DNA of 64,000 nt from Anopheles merus (GCF_017562075.2 NC_054084.1:13902798-13966797), one strand, 5' to 3'; positions 48,101 to 61,571 are shown, counted from the stretch's first letter. Made by a program: numbers and translations. The notes: generated by a model not told the origin, from the letters alone.

Positions 48101-50400
48101 GATGCAAACAACCATCGGTAAAAAATTCTATCATGAAAATCGTGTTTATTGCATACATTTTTTCCTCAAAGTACCCAATTTTGTACTCAAAACGATCAGC
48201 TTAAACGATGCTTCCGTTATGGGTAATGTACACTTTCTTCACACGCTTACAAGGGTTCATTAAAGAGCGCCTCGTTAAGGCGCCCTTAAACACTGTTAAC
48301 ACCAATTCCTCAGCTAAGCAAATAACTCACCAAGTGGCCGGCGAAGCCCCACGGTAAATACCTTTTTGCCGGAATCCGACCAAACGATGCGGTAAACCGC
48401 ACGTCGCGTAGGTGAGCCGTGGCCCGTGTAATGTTGCCCGTCACGCGTGGTGGATTATCCTGTCGTAGACTTGCCTGCGGTTAGCCAGTTTTCCGCTTCG
48501 TCTTTTCACGTGCCTAATGAAAGGGAAAACGAACCTATCATATCCCGGACGGACTGGAATCGCAGCAAGCAGCTCGACTCGCTATGCTGTGTCCGCTCTT
48601 GCTCAAATCGACCAGGACTCGCCTGTCCCGTATATGTCGGGTGGAGAGAAGCGGAGGAATGGTCAGGAACATGAGATGAATGACAGGAGAATTTATTATA
48701 CTTTATCTTGAAGATATTATTTCCCGCGTGAATGAGACGTCACGCTGTGCTTAGGCCAGGAGCGTCCTGGAATGTCCCCTGCCCTGGGTGCAACGGTCTC
48801 AAACGACGGTTATTGTATCGTTGGTTCACTATTACCGGCTCTCCGGTAGACAGTGTAACGCCATCGGAATGAAGTTGTTTCCAATTCCCGGCCCGCTTAT
48901 GAGTGTTCGCTTTCTCACACAACACTACACGTTATGATCGAAGCTGGGCTGGAATTGGTGTTTCACGCCGCTGCTGCCAGCACACGGCAGCCAACTTTAC
49001 CTTTTGGCACGCGGGCTGGCAGCAACACGTTACCGGAAGTGACATAAAACATTTCAACACTTGTCGAGTGTAACCTACATGCAGGAGTCATTGTACCGAG
49101 CGATAGGGACGAGATAGGAGGACAAAGTTCCGCCCGACATATTGCACCATGGCGCTCCCTTCCTTCCTTGCGCACACAAACAATCGTCCGGGTGGGAGGC
49201 GAGGGACCGAACCCCCCTCCCCCACAGAACGATGATACACATTTCGACACCACCATTACCGTATATTACAGCCAAACCGCCAGCCATCGATTTTCCATTC
49301 GCTTTACGATGGTTGGTGCGGTGGGAGCACAACTTCTCTCGTCCTTTCTTGCTCATTCTCGTTCTAGTTTCACTCACACTCTTCCTCACTCTCGTTGTGT
49401 GTGTGTGTGTGTTTGCTTCCCACAAAAGGGAAAGTGCCGCGCAAGTGATAATGCACCGAGGGAGCAACATCGGCAAAGAAACTCTCGGTCGCTCCACCCG
49501 GAAACAGATGCTACTGGAGAATGCTGGTACGGCTCCGATACGCCTCGCATCGTATCGATACGCCTCGATTTCCCCGATGTTCGCGGTCAAGTTTATTTAG
49601 TTTATTAGATCGAACTTGGCAGAGGGATCGGCAAATGGGAGGAATGGCAAGTGGGAGTGGGCCGGAATATGACACTTGGCAACATGTGCCGGGCTTGCGA
49701 GGTAATAAATTTCCTATTGCATGATGTCAAGTAGGACGGTGGCAGTTTTGGTGTGGAATGCTAGTTTATCCTCTTTTATTTGCTTGAAAATGAAGAATCA
49801 ATAACGATGGGAAGGAACGAGCTTTGTTTTTGGTGCATGTTTGCTACACAAAGTCTTTCATTGATTGTTTACAAGGGAGTGTTAATCGCGTATCCGTGGG
49901 GAATGGTTTAATGAACTGCTTTTAAAAGGAAAATTGTAAAAAAATGCATTTAAGATAAAATACAAGTGAAAATTTTTAGTATTATTAAATTATCTCATAT
50001 TAGTTTTCTTTTTAGTTTTTAGTCGATTTGTGTTAACTTTTTCAATTGTTTATGTCTGTCAGTTCATTTTTTTTATTTTATTTTTGATTGACGAGAAAGT
50101 TATTTACATTTTTAATTCCACTCTTTCATCGTTTCTACATTTATCTTATTTTATTCTTTTCCTATTTCAATCTCTTCCAATAGGAATGTAGAATGGCTTT
50201 CAAATTGTAAAGTTGTGTTGTTTTTAACATACATAAATTGAAGTTTTATAATTCTATAAAATTACAAACTGTTTATTTTGGATGCCATCATCGTCCTGAC
50301 TTTAAATATCCAAAAATATATTCCAAAATTTTATCATACGATATTAAAATTTCAAAAAACATATTCTTCTACTGAATGATTGCATCGTTTCGTATAAACG
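48101..50400. other. GC-balanced island then AT-rich DNA, no gene
   Basis: The island spans about 48200-49750. At 49075-49608 three frames are open at once (one minus, two plus, each about 150-170 codons), which shows that open frames here reflect composition, not coding. A GT run lies at 49396-49413. AT-rich from 49900. Confidence 0.5.
49396..49413. repeat. (TG)n microsatellite
   Basis: Nine perfect dinucleotide units. Confidence 0.9.
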
Positions 50401-53400
50401 CTGTTTGCTTGTGACGCTGCTCGACCGCACCATAATTATCAATCAACCCAAGGTGCTATAAACCCTCACAGGACATCATGCACACACCATTTCAGCTCTG
50501 CAAAACCCGTTGAAATCAAGCCATAAAACTTTACATCACATTAGCCCAAAAGTGTTCGAAATTGCCACCGTCTAGCCGGCTTCATCACCAAAAGTGAATT
50601 TAATCTATTTAATGAGTGCCGTACGATGGTGCAAGGTTGTTTGTTTCCCTGCTGTGTGCGTCTGCCAGTCACATTAAAGACCCTCTTATGGTGGGGAACA
50701 CGGGACTCTTTAACATGCGACCATTCCGATGTCCTTTTGGTGGGTCGCGTGTCTCGTTTACTGCTTCTTTGTGGGTATGTTTTTTTTCCTCCATTTCATA
50801 CCCGTATTTCTACCGGCAACAATACATGACCTCGCACGGTCGGTGGTTTTCTATAGTGCAGTTTGCTTGATATGATGGCGATCTGGCTCTGACCTGCCGA
50901 CGTTTTTTTAAGTGAGTGTGTTTTTTGCTCTCATCTGCGTCGTCCTTTGCAGAACGGAACTGTGGGCTGGACAAAACAACGGAGATCAAAGGAGCAATAG
51001 GCCAGTTAAAGAACAATGCGTCAAATGTGCGTCTCTGGACGCAATTGAACGATGGGGGTTGTGGATATGGACATTAAAGTAGCTTTAAAACTGAAAATAA
51101 TAACGGCCAATCGTGGTAGAATTCAATTGTTATGAGAGTTATTCTTTACAGAAATTAAGCTTTAACGCAGAGATAGAATATAAGGACGAGTTCTAGTTTT
51201 CAATAAACAATTGCAACTCAGCTGTCAACCTGGACGGTCAGAATGATACTTGTTTCTGATTTTCATTCTTCGCTTAGACCTCAAAAGAGGTCAAGCCTGG
51301 ATGAAGGCCGTTATAGGTTATAGGTGTGCTGTCGCCCAGGGAACAGCATAGCAATCTACTTGTCCGGCGAATAAGTTATGGTGTCAACTAAGAAGAACAA
51401 TAGATCACCCAGGAGTATTTCAAAACCCCTCCAACTCAGAGGCTTATCGAGGATCATGAAGGAGTTCATCTATCGAGGAGAAAGAGATCACTAGATCGAG
51501 CAGCTAGGGAGCGACGCGACAAGACAACAGGTTGGGAAGTAAATAGACTCTGTGAAGCAAACAACCGGCATAACGGAAGCGGAGGAACATTAGTCGATGC
51601 TTGCACTTATGATGAATTAAGCGCACAAAAGCTTACAAGGTAACGGAGGACACGTAGTAATGATCAATCGCCAGAACTAATAGAGGAGCTCGAGGCGATG
51701 ACTAGCCTTAAACAGAAACTAATAAATAGAAAGAAATTAAACTACCAGAAAAAACTAAAATGCACACTTTTGAAAGTATATCATAGCGCCGTGATTTTAT
51801 ATTATTTTTAAAACGCACGTATTAACAAATAAAATTGATTGTTCAATCAGTAGTATGCGTCGTTTGATGTGCATTATCTTATTATTATAATATTTTATAT
51901 AAATCATTGCCATTATATCATCATTATTCTGATAATTGTTGTTTGTCATATAAACAATCTATTTCAATCCGCATCATCGAATGAATTTAATCTCCCACAG
52001 AATAGACCTCTTTAAAGTATCATTCTGTCTTGGCCTGAGAAGCCATTTCACCCACCACCTGAATTTCTCATTCTGCTGAGTAAACTGATTTCCCGCTTTA
52101 CACAGTTCCATTCACTGTCGTCGTCATCGATACACCCCAGCACACATCATCCTGCTACAATAAAAAAAAAAAAAACGAAACCAGAACCACCTCGTACACG
52201 ACTGCTCAAGTGGTACAAAATAAATTTCAATTTTATTACCAATCTCCTCTCATTTTCAATTTTTACGCATTCCCCCAGGAAAAGCAACAAAAAAAACCAC
52301 AACACCCCATTCCATCCACCCCACGACCACATAAAGAGAGCAACAAAAAAAAAACGCCATCCGGAGAGCGATCATCGTGTCAGTCGCGACAAATTCTAGC
52401 ACTCACTTCCCCCCCATCCCCTCCGACGGATTTGTGTGGGTATGTGTGTCCAGGAATCTGACGCCCCGCGAACACAACTCACCGGAAGTGCCACTTACGG
52501 GGCTCGGAATGGAGCGAGACTAGAAAATCGATTTGCAAACACTTTTATGCTGCTCGCAGCGGAGGATAAACGTTTCGATTTAACGATTGCCCTACCGTAC
52601 TTCCCCGGTGGGGACCGTTCGAGGCGCAAGGTTCGGTCGTAACAGCGGTCTGTGATTTTATATTCGCTTCTAAAAACCGCAAAACCGCCCAGATGGGTGT
52701 TGGGCCAAAATTGCCATCGTCAGGAGAAATTCGGGTGTTTGGGAAGTGTGCGCGGGAAAATGTGATTTTTTCGTTTGGGCTAGAAACAGGAAAAGGAATT
52801 ATGTAGAACTACAGGAAATTACTTTTGTTATTGATTTGCGTATTATTTTAGACAGATCATTATGTATAAGGTTTTAAATAAATTTTAATTGATTTTTTTA
52901 GTATGAAATCTCACAAAATCATCACAAAAACTAATATTTTAATGTACAATACAATCAAAATTGCGTTTTGCTACCCGTACACAATTGAACCGATCATTAG
53001 CTACTTACATTAAAGATTTGCTCCAATCGTTTAGGAAGCAATTCTAATGAACCTTTTTTCCATACACACGAAAAGGTCACGAAACGACCCTCAGTATACA
53101 CCCAGTTCCTGCACCCGTAGGTGTTCTTCCAGCCCCGTTTTAACTTCGCCCGTTCGCAGTTGCAAACTCGACCTAAGAAGACGGCCACCTTCTTATCGCA
53201 GCACGTGTCGTGCCCCATCTTAAGAACCGATGCAACCGATGCTGCTCCCTCCTGCTCGCACCGTAACGTAACGAGCAAACACGCCGGAAACAGCCTCGGG
53301 TCGCCCTTAGCCCCGGCCTTACCTTCCGGTAGTACGGTGCTGAGAGGTGCTGTGGAGCAACCGAAGTGGCAACCGTCTGGAGAGGTTTCGAAAATTACCA

Positions 53401-53800
53401 TAATTTGACACCCTCGATACCATCGTCACCTTCCGGGCTCGTCGACAATCAACACGTGTGATTGAGTCGTTGGGAAGGGACCGGGTCCGGGTCGGGACCG
53501 TGGGCCGCTTGCAAGAGCTTTCGCTTGACTTGCACTGATTTAGTGTGAAGGCAAGTGTGAAAAGATTAAGTCATGAGCCCGGAAGAACACCGGTACGAGG
53601 CCGCTTGGAAATAGGGGGAAAAAAGAAGGATGCTATCCCAAGCGTAACCGTGGGCATCCGCTCATTGACGGTGTTGGTTGGTTAATCGAACGAGGGTTCA
53701 ATAAAACACGAAGAAAAAACATCTCTTTACATGGAACAGGTAAATAGGAACCATGAAATGAGTGGTTTAGATCGGGTTAGTTGTTAAAAGGGGATGCAAT
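50401..53800. other. Mixed DNA with two weak coding-like frames, no gene called
   Basis: Islands at about 50400-51080 and 51980-53800. A plus-strand stretch at about 51395-51640 is open for roughly 70 to 80 codons and contains a basic segment (SRRKRSLDRAARERRDK) that may be a fossil of a mobile-element protein, family unknown. On the minus strand, 52997-53401 is a 134-codon ATG-started frame with eleven cysteines, ending close to a GTAAGT donor-like motif at about 53003. Neither has a recognised domain. Confidence 0.35.
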
Positions 53801-55855
53801 TTAGCAGCAAATTAGGATCGGGGCTGATAGTATTTTCAGGTTCAATGGAAGCTTTTTTTTTAAAGAACGTGTGCATAACTGTTTTTAAACTCTTTCTGTG
53901 TTTGTATTGAAACTTTTGCTTAGTGATGTTTGAGTTTAGTGTTACTTTGTTTAAGTATTGCATTGATATTACAATATAATGTTCTACATAACGTTCAAAC
54001 TTGATGCAACTGAAATCTCTTAGATGTAACCTGTTCTAGATGAATTTCTTCTTTTAGAAGAGCATTTTTACGGTCTCGTCATATTATAGACATTTTCTAT
54101 ATCTCCAAGATGAATGTCTCTCTAAAACGAATATTCTCTAGGTTCCATATGCAATTTGGCAGCCTAAACTGTCTTACAAAGTCTATAAAATACAGCGATC
54201 GATGTATAGCTCGATTTTGCTCCACCACTTACAAAGCTTGTTTTTGACAGCTATATAAAAAAGTGTTTATAAACGATTCCACACAACCAATTGTTTGTTC
54301 ATTTTCTGCACAAAACCCAGTGTAACTATACATTTCCTTCTCATGTATGTGGCATAGAGTAGTTGTTTTTTAGTAATTAATCACTTAAAAACGACCATAA
54401 TCATGAATCTAGCACCTTAGTTTTGGTCCTGTTGAGATGCACATGATTTTGTCCTGATTTTGGCACTGTTTCTGCGCCCATAATCGGTAAATGGTTTATA
54501 ATTCTATCTTTGTTTATATTTATCAAAAATTTTAAAGTTCAAAATTACGAACAAACGTTATAAAAATGCCCGAACATGCATTCAGACCACTGCATGCACC
54601 ACAACTAAAACCTCAATTCATTGTGCAATGAAACTTTTGAAGCTTTTTCATCTCACTGTCAAAACATTTCTACGCTTTTTGATCAAATGTTCTGGATGAT
54701 TCGACCTCTGAATTTTTCAATGGCAGTTATTGGTTGAAAATATTGGTCCAAGGATGCCATGTTATTCCCGTAATTTCTTCAATACTTCATAGCAATAATT
54801 CTATTAGTTTTCCCCAACCTGTCAAGTATTTCGCTTGTCAAATAGTTCATTTCGCTGTATATTTGACCTCGTCTGGCCTTGCGGTTAGCTGACGGTCTCT
54901 TGAAGATTTCACTTGGTGAGATATAACTGTTTAAGAATGTATCCCTTTTGTAAAAAGGAGATATTCAGTTTTGAAGCCCTGTATGGAAAAATAAACAAAC
55001 ATTACTTTTTTCAGCACATTTCTTAATAATTCAGCTTCTTTATCATTTTCTGCCTTTCTATGCGCAAGCTTTTAACATATCAAAGCAAATTCACCTCATG
55101 AGTATAGAAAGCATTTTCAAAAGTTGAGGTGATCTTTAACCTGTCGCAGGAATTTAATTAAAACTACCCAAAGCTGCCGTTTTTAGGGTGAATGGATTTG
55201 TGGGTAAGATTGTAAAGTAAACTTTACTTTGAAGTCCAAGATGAGGTTGGGTGTGTGTACGTGTGCAAGACGTGTACAATCGGCGAATGTCTAATTTCGG
55301 CTTTGAAACTGTCAACATGTGTAAAAATCATTGCTTCGCAATCGTCCACTCTTTTGGTAAGAAAACATTATTTATGTTGGTGGAATTATACAAAGTTCTC
55401 TGAATGGTATCTCAAAATGCAAACATCAAAATGATGATTTCATAGTCACGATGTTTTATGAACATTTCAATTGCAGTATGAACAATAAAGCCTGTGTTCT
55501 GTGTGTAGAAGAAACGTACGATCATCAGTTTTAAGCTCAGCTTCGCTTTATAATGAAACTACTCTGACAGTACATTTTTGAAACCATTCAACGAATGAGT
55601 GGTTTGGAAACAGTCAACGAGACAATATTTTAAAAATGTTTAAGACACAAAAAAACCCCTGGGATACTCGTATTGTCATCGTATTGTCATATTTTTCGAT
55701 TTATTAGAAAAAAGTCCACCAGAGTTGCTTTTTTATTTAATCGAAATCAATGAACCTCATCGTTATTATTTTAATACTTTTTGTAAGCTTAAATAAGATT
55801 CAGTTTTTGTAGATTAGTTGTTTTTTGTTTAGTCAATTTCTTAATTTTTTTTATT
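53801..55855. other. AT-rich DNA, no gene
   Basis: Two kilobases of AT-rich sequence with no recognisable ORF, repeat or RNA gene. Confidence 0.6.
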
Positions 55856-55926
55856 TTTTATTCAGGAGTAACGGTCCAAAAAGGCCGTATTGCTTAAGTT
55901 TCTTAAATTGTATTATTGAAAACAGC

Positions 55927-56233
55927 TTAAATTATTGTAAAATCATCTTTTCTCCAGTAAAAACCTCCATACTCCATTGTGAGCAATCTTTCCTCCCTAT
56001 TTAAAATGAAACTCGAACGAGTTTGACCATATGTTACCCTGCGTGATGGGCACAAATCTATCGATACATCCATTACGATACAGCTTGTGGATGATTTTTC
56101 CATCATTTTCGTGCCTCCTCCGCACATCTCCTGCCGCCTGTCCAGTCCTTCCGATTGAAGTACATGCATTGAGGGGTATCTTTATTCTCCCTGGAATGTC
56201 ATGCTCGTCCTCCATGCAACGAATGACACGCAT
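55927..56233 (-). pseudogene. Possible FLYWCH-like zinc-finger coding fossil
   Basis: Two overlapping minus-strand frames carry suggestive pieces. In one frame (56233-55997) DGKIIHKLYRNG at 56104-56069 resembles the C-terminal part of a FLYWCH finger. In the other (56169-55927) FILNREERLL...GGFYWRKDDF at 56010-55936 resembles the start of a FLYWCH finger (F, R, LL, G, Y positions). Joining them needs a frame change, and the W, C and H residues expected next are absent because a stop follows. An AATAAA lies about 65-70 bp downstream on the same strand, before an A-rich run. This is an inference from motif shape only; it may be a decayed exon or chance. Confidence 0.25.
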
Positions 56234-56239
56234 GCAGTG

Positions 56240-58600
56240 TCAAGCCATTCGTTGCCATTTACATCCTCTCTCAGGTCAGGTCGAAAGGGTAGGGACGGTC
56301 CGGCCGGAGCAAAAACCTCCACCAGCTGGTGTTAAAATAACAGTTTCCCGACAGTTGATGGGCAAGGCAACAAATGAGGCGGTTGCACGTGCAGCGTGTG
56401 ACCCAGGCAACCGGATTAGCAATGAAAAATGGAAACTCTCCCGTACAAACACGCGCACACAATATGACTGCTACACGCTCCCTAACGTACATCCAATCCA
56501 GCATCGATCCGGAAGAAGGACGGCGGCGTACAATGAAACAGTGAAAATGACTCTCGTCCCTCGAGTCACAAATGGCAATGCGTTAGCTGGGCCCCAGTAC
56601 GTTACACCGAAAAGCATTGCGAAGCATCATCGGGTTGCATGCTCATGGTCATGGACGGTACTGCACGGCGCGTGATGGTCTACAGGAAAAAGCACATAAA
56701 TATCGGTGAATGGAGAGTGTTTCACAAATTTCGATCACGGTCTGTGAGCTGAAAATGGCAATTTCGATTTAAAAGTGTTGTGCCCCAAGGTGTACAATGT
56801 TGAAAATGGAGAGCAAAGTGATGTTACAACAAAAAAAAAGAAGCTTTTTGCACTATCCAGCGTGCATCATAGTTCCGAAATGAAAAATTATGTTTCGCTT
56901 GTATGGTTGTTGCAAATGTGATATTAATCTTTTTGTTTGTCGTTCTGCCATTAAAGCCACAAATTGCACTCCAACATGAAATACCGCCACTGTACAGACA
57001 TTTGTCGTAGATTATTCTTTAAGAAAATAAACAGCACATTACACGGTTGTCGTCGGAGAACGGCAATCGTCGAACTGCTTTCGGACACGGTTACAGACAT
57101 TCTGACATGTTGCCCTTTTCTCTCGGGCCAAGCTAATCGTGCTCAGGACCCGCTCACATTCGTATTAGCAACGTGCCATTAAATAAGCCTTCATTTGCAG
57201 ACGTCGTGAAAGATTAGGTTTATGTTTTGGTCGCGCTGTACTTACAACGGAACCGAACTCACCCTTACCACCTGCGAGACGGTGCGTTACGGTTGCTACA
57301 TAGGAAATAAACGAATCGAATAAATGCGATACAGTCGGAAGCTGCTGCTGCTGCTGGTGGTGATGGTTGTTGGTTTACCGTGTCCGTGCGGACGCGAAAC
57401 AAGCCAGCAAGAACGGTGCGGGCAAACGTCAAGTGGTTTGAAAAATGTAATCCTCCAGCTTGTATTTGTTTTCCGTCTTTCCTTTGCTGCACTTAATTGG
57501 GATGCAATGAGTTGTGTAATTGAACTAAACTAAGGGCACCATTCGAACGAGATTAGAGTAAATAGAGTAATTTCTTATGACCGTTGTTGTTTATTGCAAT
57601 CGCTAGTTGGATTTTGTCCGACACGCAGTCTACATTGTTTATTGTTTGAACGGACGTCAACATAATTTATAAAACATTTACATGACCTTAATATAATTTA
57701 ATTTTTATTGTCAATCTCATTCATCTTTGATTCAAATTTAACTCATGAAATAATTTCTATTACAACTAAATTAAATAAATAAGGCAACCGAACGCAATCC
57801 GAACGAAGTTGCTTCAACCACACATCGAGCGAAATCATACTTTCAGCAAGACACGCGCATAATGGCATACAGAAGCCAACTGGCAGAAATTTTCTCTGGT
57901 TCCCTTTTGCCACAACGCAACACACACTGGCAAACATACGAGCTTATCGTTTTCCGACTGGATTATAATCCGATCCTTCTCGAACCTTTTTTTTGTCGTT
58001 CGCCACGAAGTTGAACGAATCGGTGTTCGGGTGTTTGTCGATGATATTAAGGGGAAATGTGTGGATGTTTGTTTTTTGTGTACTAAGGTCGTTTGTAGTC
58101 GTGTAAATGGAAGTTTGTCGATAAGGAGTTTTAGGAAGATGAAAGTTTATGAAAGATAAGATGTTTTTAATGAATTAAAATGACTTTTTTCACCGCCAAA
58201 AATATCTGTTTTATCGGTTAAAACTCCTAGGCATTATACAGTATGAAATACTTTCATTATTTGCATATGTTATAGTATATTGAACGATTGGGTGACACCT
58301 TATACATCGCAAATGCGGACCGAGGGATGTCACCAATTGATCGTTTTGGATCATTTGTTGAAGTTGAAGCAATATTATGATGACATTATTATTTAAGTAA
58401 AAATAGGAAAAATGGCCTTCCTCCTTCCTGACTGCTGTGAGAATGTCGCAGTACTTCAATCGATCATATTTGAGCAAATAATAAGGAATACACAAATGTA
58501 TTTATTACTGGATCACTTTTCATCGATATCAAAGCAGTATACAACGTCTAAATACACCAATTTCTTTAGTATTCGATGTGAATTAACGCGTTAGAATCTA
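56240..58600. other. GC-balanced island then AT-rich DNA, no gene
   Basis: The island continues to about 57560, with a 214-codon plus frame (56031-56675) overlapping minus frames and lacking any domain, and a CTG/GCTGCTG-rich patch near 57340-57365. AT-rich to 58600. Confidence 0.5.
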
Positions 58601-58603
58601 AAC

Positions 58604-58646
58604 ACCAGGCGCCTCCATTTCACTGGAGCTAATGGAGCAGCCTGGT
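58604..58646. other. Two-step hairpin
   Basis: ACCAGGC pairs with GCCTGGT (outer 7 bp), then a 2x2 internal loop, then CTCCATT pairs with AATGGAG (inner 7 bp) around an 11-base loop. Fourteen pairs in 43 bases is well above random expectation. It is too short for a standard pre-miRNA. Confidence 0.6.
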
Positions 58647-60600
58647 ACCTCATACATCTTTCTTTAAAAGCTTTAAACTAGTCACGTTTATTTTATTTAC
58701 CGACATCTTTGCAAGCATAAAATTAAACAATATGCTTTTTGCAACCAATCCACTTGAAGGTTCACTATGCAATGGTTTCAAAATTTGACATAAAAACTTC
58801 CTGCTCTGTTATCTTTCAATTCTTGTTGTGCACCTACGGTACGTACGCAACTTCAGCGGAAATCACTAACAATCTGAAGAAAGAAACACCACAAACACAT
58901 CCCACACCGAGCCAGAAAGGCAAAGCATATCTTCAGCAAACATTGCACACGATACATAACCGCACAACGCTTCGCTGTCCAACTGCACGCTGTGCAAACG
59001 TTTTGTTATGGCTGTCAGGAGGACGCTTTTTTAATGCAACTGCTGCATCTACATTCTTTCGCCGTGCTGTAGTCGCCTGTTCGCCCATTCCTCGCACAGC
59101 GCTGGCAGTCGTTTCCTGCATTCATCAGTTTATCTACCACACTAAAGCTGTAGCTCTTCCGCTTCCCACACAGGCACAGGCGTACTGCATTCGTGCACTT
59201 GGTTGCAGTAGGTGGTGGATTCGACTTTTTTTTTGCCCTTTTCTCTAAACCACTTGTCAGTCGACACGTGAAATTTTGAGTCGAAGTGTGCTTCCTTTTT
59301 TTTCGGGTAGGAAGCGAAAAGGATCGCTTCCTGGGTAAAAAAGAAACGATGAAAAATATCTTGCACACACATGAAGCAAGCAGAAAATCTTTTCAGCATT
59401 CTTTTTTTTCTCGATTCATTGCACAGAAGGCACCACGAAAAGAGGGTACGCTTAACCGGCAGTTGATTTGTGCAGCAAAAGTGTAAGATTGTGAATCCGA
59501 TTCTTTGTACAGTTGAACCGGGACGTGTGTGAAGTGGTATTTTGAAAGGTAGATTTCTTCTGATATGGGTTTGGTTACGGTGCCGGAAGCGAAGGATAAG
59601 TAGGGTTCATTTCATTTTATTTATGTGAATCTGAAATGGCAATTATTTAGCGGAGTTCTCGACACAAAAAGTAATATTGTGTACCAGTAGATCTGCTGCA
59701 TCCAGTAGGATAGTTGTAGGAAAGCAGATATTTGGAATGATTATCTAAAGAAAACATGTTACCATTTCTTCTCGTTCTAATTAAAAAAAAAACGGGCAGA
59801 TAAAAAGACAGGTTTTTTTCTAAATGATTCAAAAGAAATATCATAAAATGTGTGATTAATTATTAAAATAGTACATGTTGAAACAACTGAACTCTTTCTT
59901 CAAGCCTCAAGTAAATTTAATTAAGCTTGTAAAAGTTTTTTTTTTCAAGGAATCAGTTGAATTATTTTACAGTTAAATTATTTATTTTAATAATGGTTAA
60001 TTCCGTCAATTGTTGCGAACTTTAACAAAAGAGTGACCTTTCGTTTTTCTCTTTGTGTCGATCGGGATCCTTCGGGGATGCTCGACCCGATCAGAAGTAA
60101 ACGGTGGTAACATTGAACTCTTACTGTGTCGTCTTCTTTTTGGAATCACCAGAAACAACACTTGCACGTCCAATGTGACCGTATTATAATTTAAAACTAA
60201 ATATTTTTAGAATTTCAAGTATTTTTGCTAATATATCTCAATTAGAGCTCAAAGCAGTTCACTACATCTTACTTTGAATGAAAAATGGTACGATTGTTTT
60301 AGAACATCTTACAGGAATAAAACATGCATTTTTTAACATGCAAGTTAAAAAATGTCTGTTATATTTTCTTTGTTTTTAAACATAAATAGCTCATGAAACA
60401 CGATTATTATTCTACGTAAATTATTATTACGTATTATTCTACAACTGTTGTCGCTTTTCAAAAGCTGCAAGCTATGACTTTTCGCACAACTTTTCGGGTA
60501 AAAATGTAGGTAATTCATTTTGTACAGTTGATTTCACACACTTAGGGTAATAACAAGAGTTAACACGTTATTTGACGGTTTTTAATTGATTATTAAGTGT
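58647..60600. other. GC-balanced island and AT-rich DNA, no gene
   Basis: The island at 58740-59600 contains overlapping frames (longest 58739-59248 plus, 169 codons) with no domain. AT-rich afterwards, apart from a sharp GC-rich block at about 60030-60180 that holds a nested hairpin. Confidence 0.5.
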
Positions 60601-61061
60601 AAAAAGATACATTTGAACGGCAATCTAAGGGAAGCATTCGATCAAAGTTATAAAACAACGACAAAACAACTCCCGGCTGCTCCGCAGTCACAGTATTTTC
60701 AATTTGAAATAGTAACATTAACACCCGCACCCAGCCCACCATTTACTCCATCGTTCAAAATTGAATCACCTTTAAGTGCTGCCAGTCGCTAGCTTTTCCA
60801 TCATAGAAGTATAGTTTCGATTCACCAGCATCCTCTATTGTTTGCAAAAGGTCGTAAATTTTTCGTCACACCATCATCGACCAACGGCAAAGAGGACCCA
60901 CAGACACTGCTCACTTGTCTTCTATGCCCGTGTTCTAGCAGACCTCCATTTACCGTCGAGTAATCGTTTTTAGCATTTACCTTCTGCATCATTACAAAGT
61001 CTTATACAGAGTCAATACACACACAGAGGGAGCTTGAAATTTCCATAGTTTTGCTACTGGG

Positions 61062-61081
61062 TGGCTGGCTGGCTGGCTGGT
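61062..61081. repeat. (TGGC)5 microsatellite
   Basis: Five perfect tetranucleotide units. Confidence 0.9.
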
Positions 61082-61547
61082 GTTGGCTCACCCATTCGCA
61101 CGACCAGTTGCCGCGGACCCGATACGCGGGTGACCGGCGACGCTTCAATGGACCATTGGAAGCGAGCATAAGTAACCCACGATGGGGCAATAAAAATAAT
61201 ACTTCCCCTTTAATGCTCTTTTATGTGATTGCTACCGCACCTAGCAGCCGGGGTCGACTATCGTAGTTAATGTGACCCGTAGACGGTCACCCCTTTTAAA
61301 CCTCTCTAGGCGGTTGGATTAGCAAAAAAAAAGAAACAAACACAGAGGAAGAGTATCACTGCCACCCTTCCGTACGGCGGTGCGTGGACATAAATTCGTT
61401 CGGTGTTTCACTCTTGCCGATACAAAAGTGTCCCACAGGGGTTGGTATAAAATTCCGTCATGCTCCGGTGCAGTCCGCCAGTTCCACGGTTGGCGTCTTC
61501 GAGTCAAGTTCGACGAGCGTGATGCAAAACCTCTGTCCTAATAGCAC

Positions 61548-61571
61548 CATCCTCATCATCATCATCATCAT
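61548..61571. repeat. (ATC)n microsatellite
   Basis: CAT/ATC triplets with one interruption near the left end. Confidence 0.85.

Noticed and set aside
49075..49608. Three long overlapping ORFs (146-171 codons)
   Set aside because: Both strands and two plus-strand frames are open together, which indicates base composition rather than coding.
51239..52027. 13-bp inverted match (CAGAATGATACTT) suggesting transposon ends
   Set aside because: A match of this length at this distance is expected about once by chance in the window, and there is no target-site duplication.
56031..56675. 214-codon plus-strand ORF, the longest in host sequence
   Set aside because: No domain or recognisable composition; it runs antisense to the more suggestive minus-strand fragments.
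60011..60160. Possible solo LTR (TGTTG...CAACA)
   Set aside because: The flanking bases show no duplication and I find no second copy, polypurine tract or primer site.
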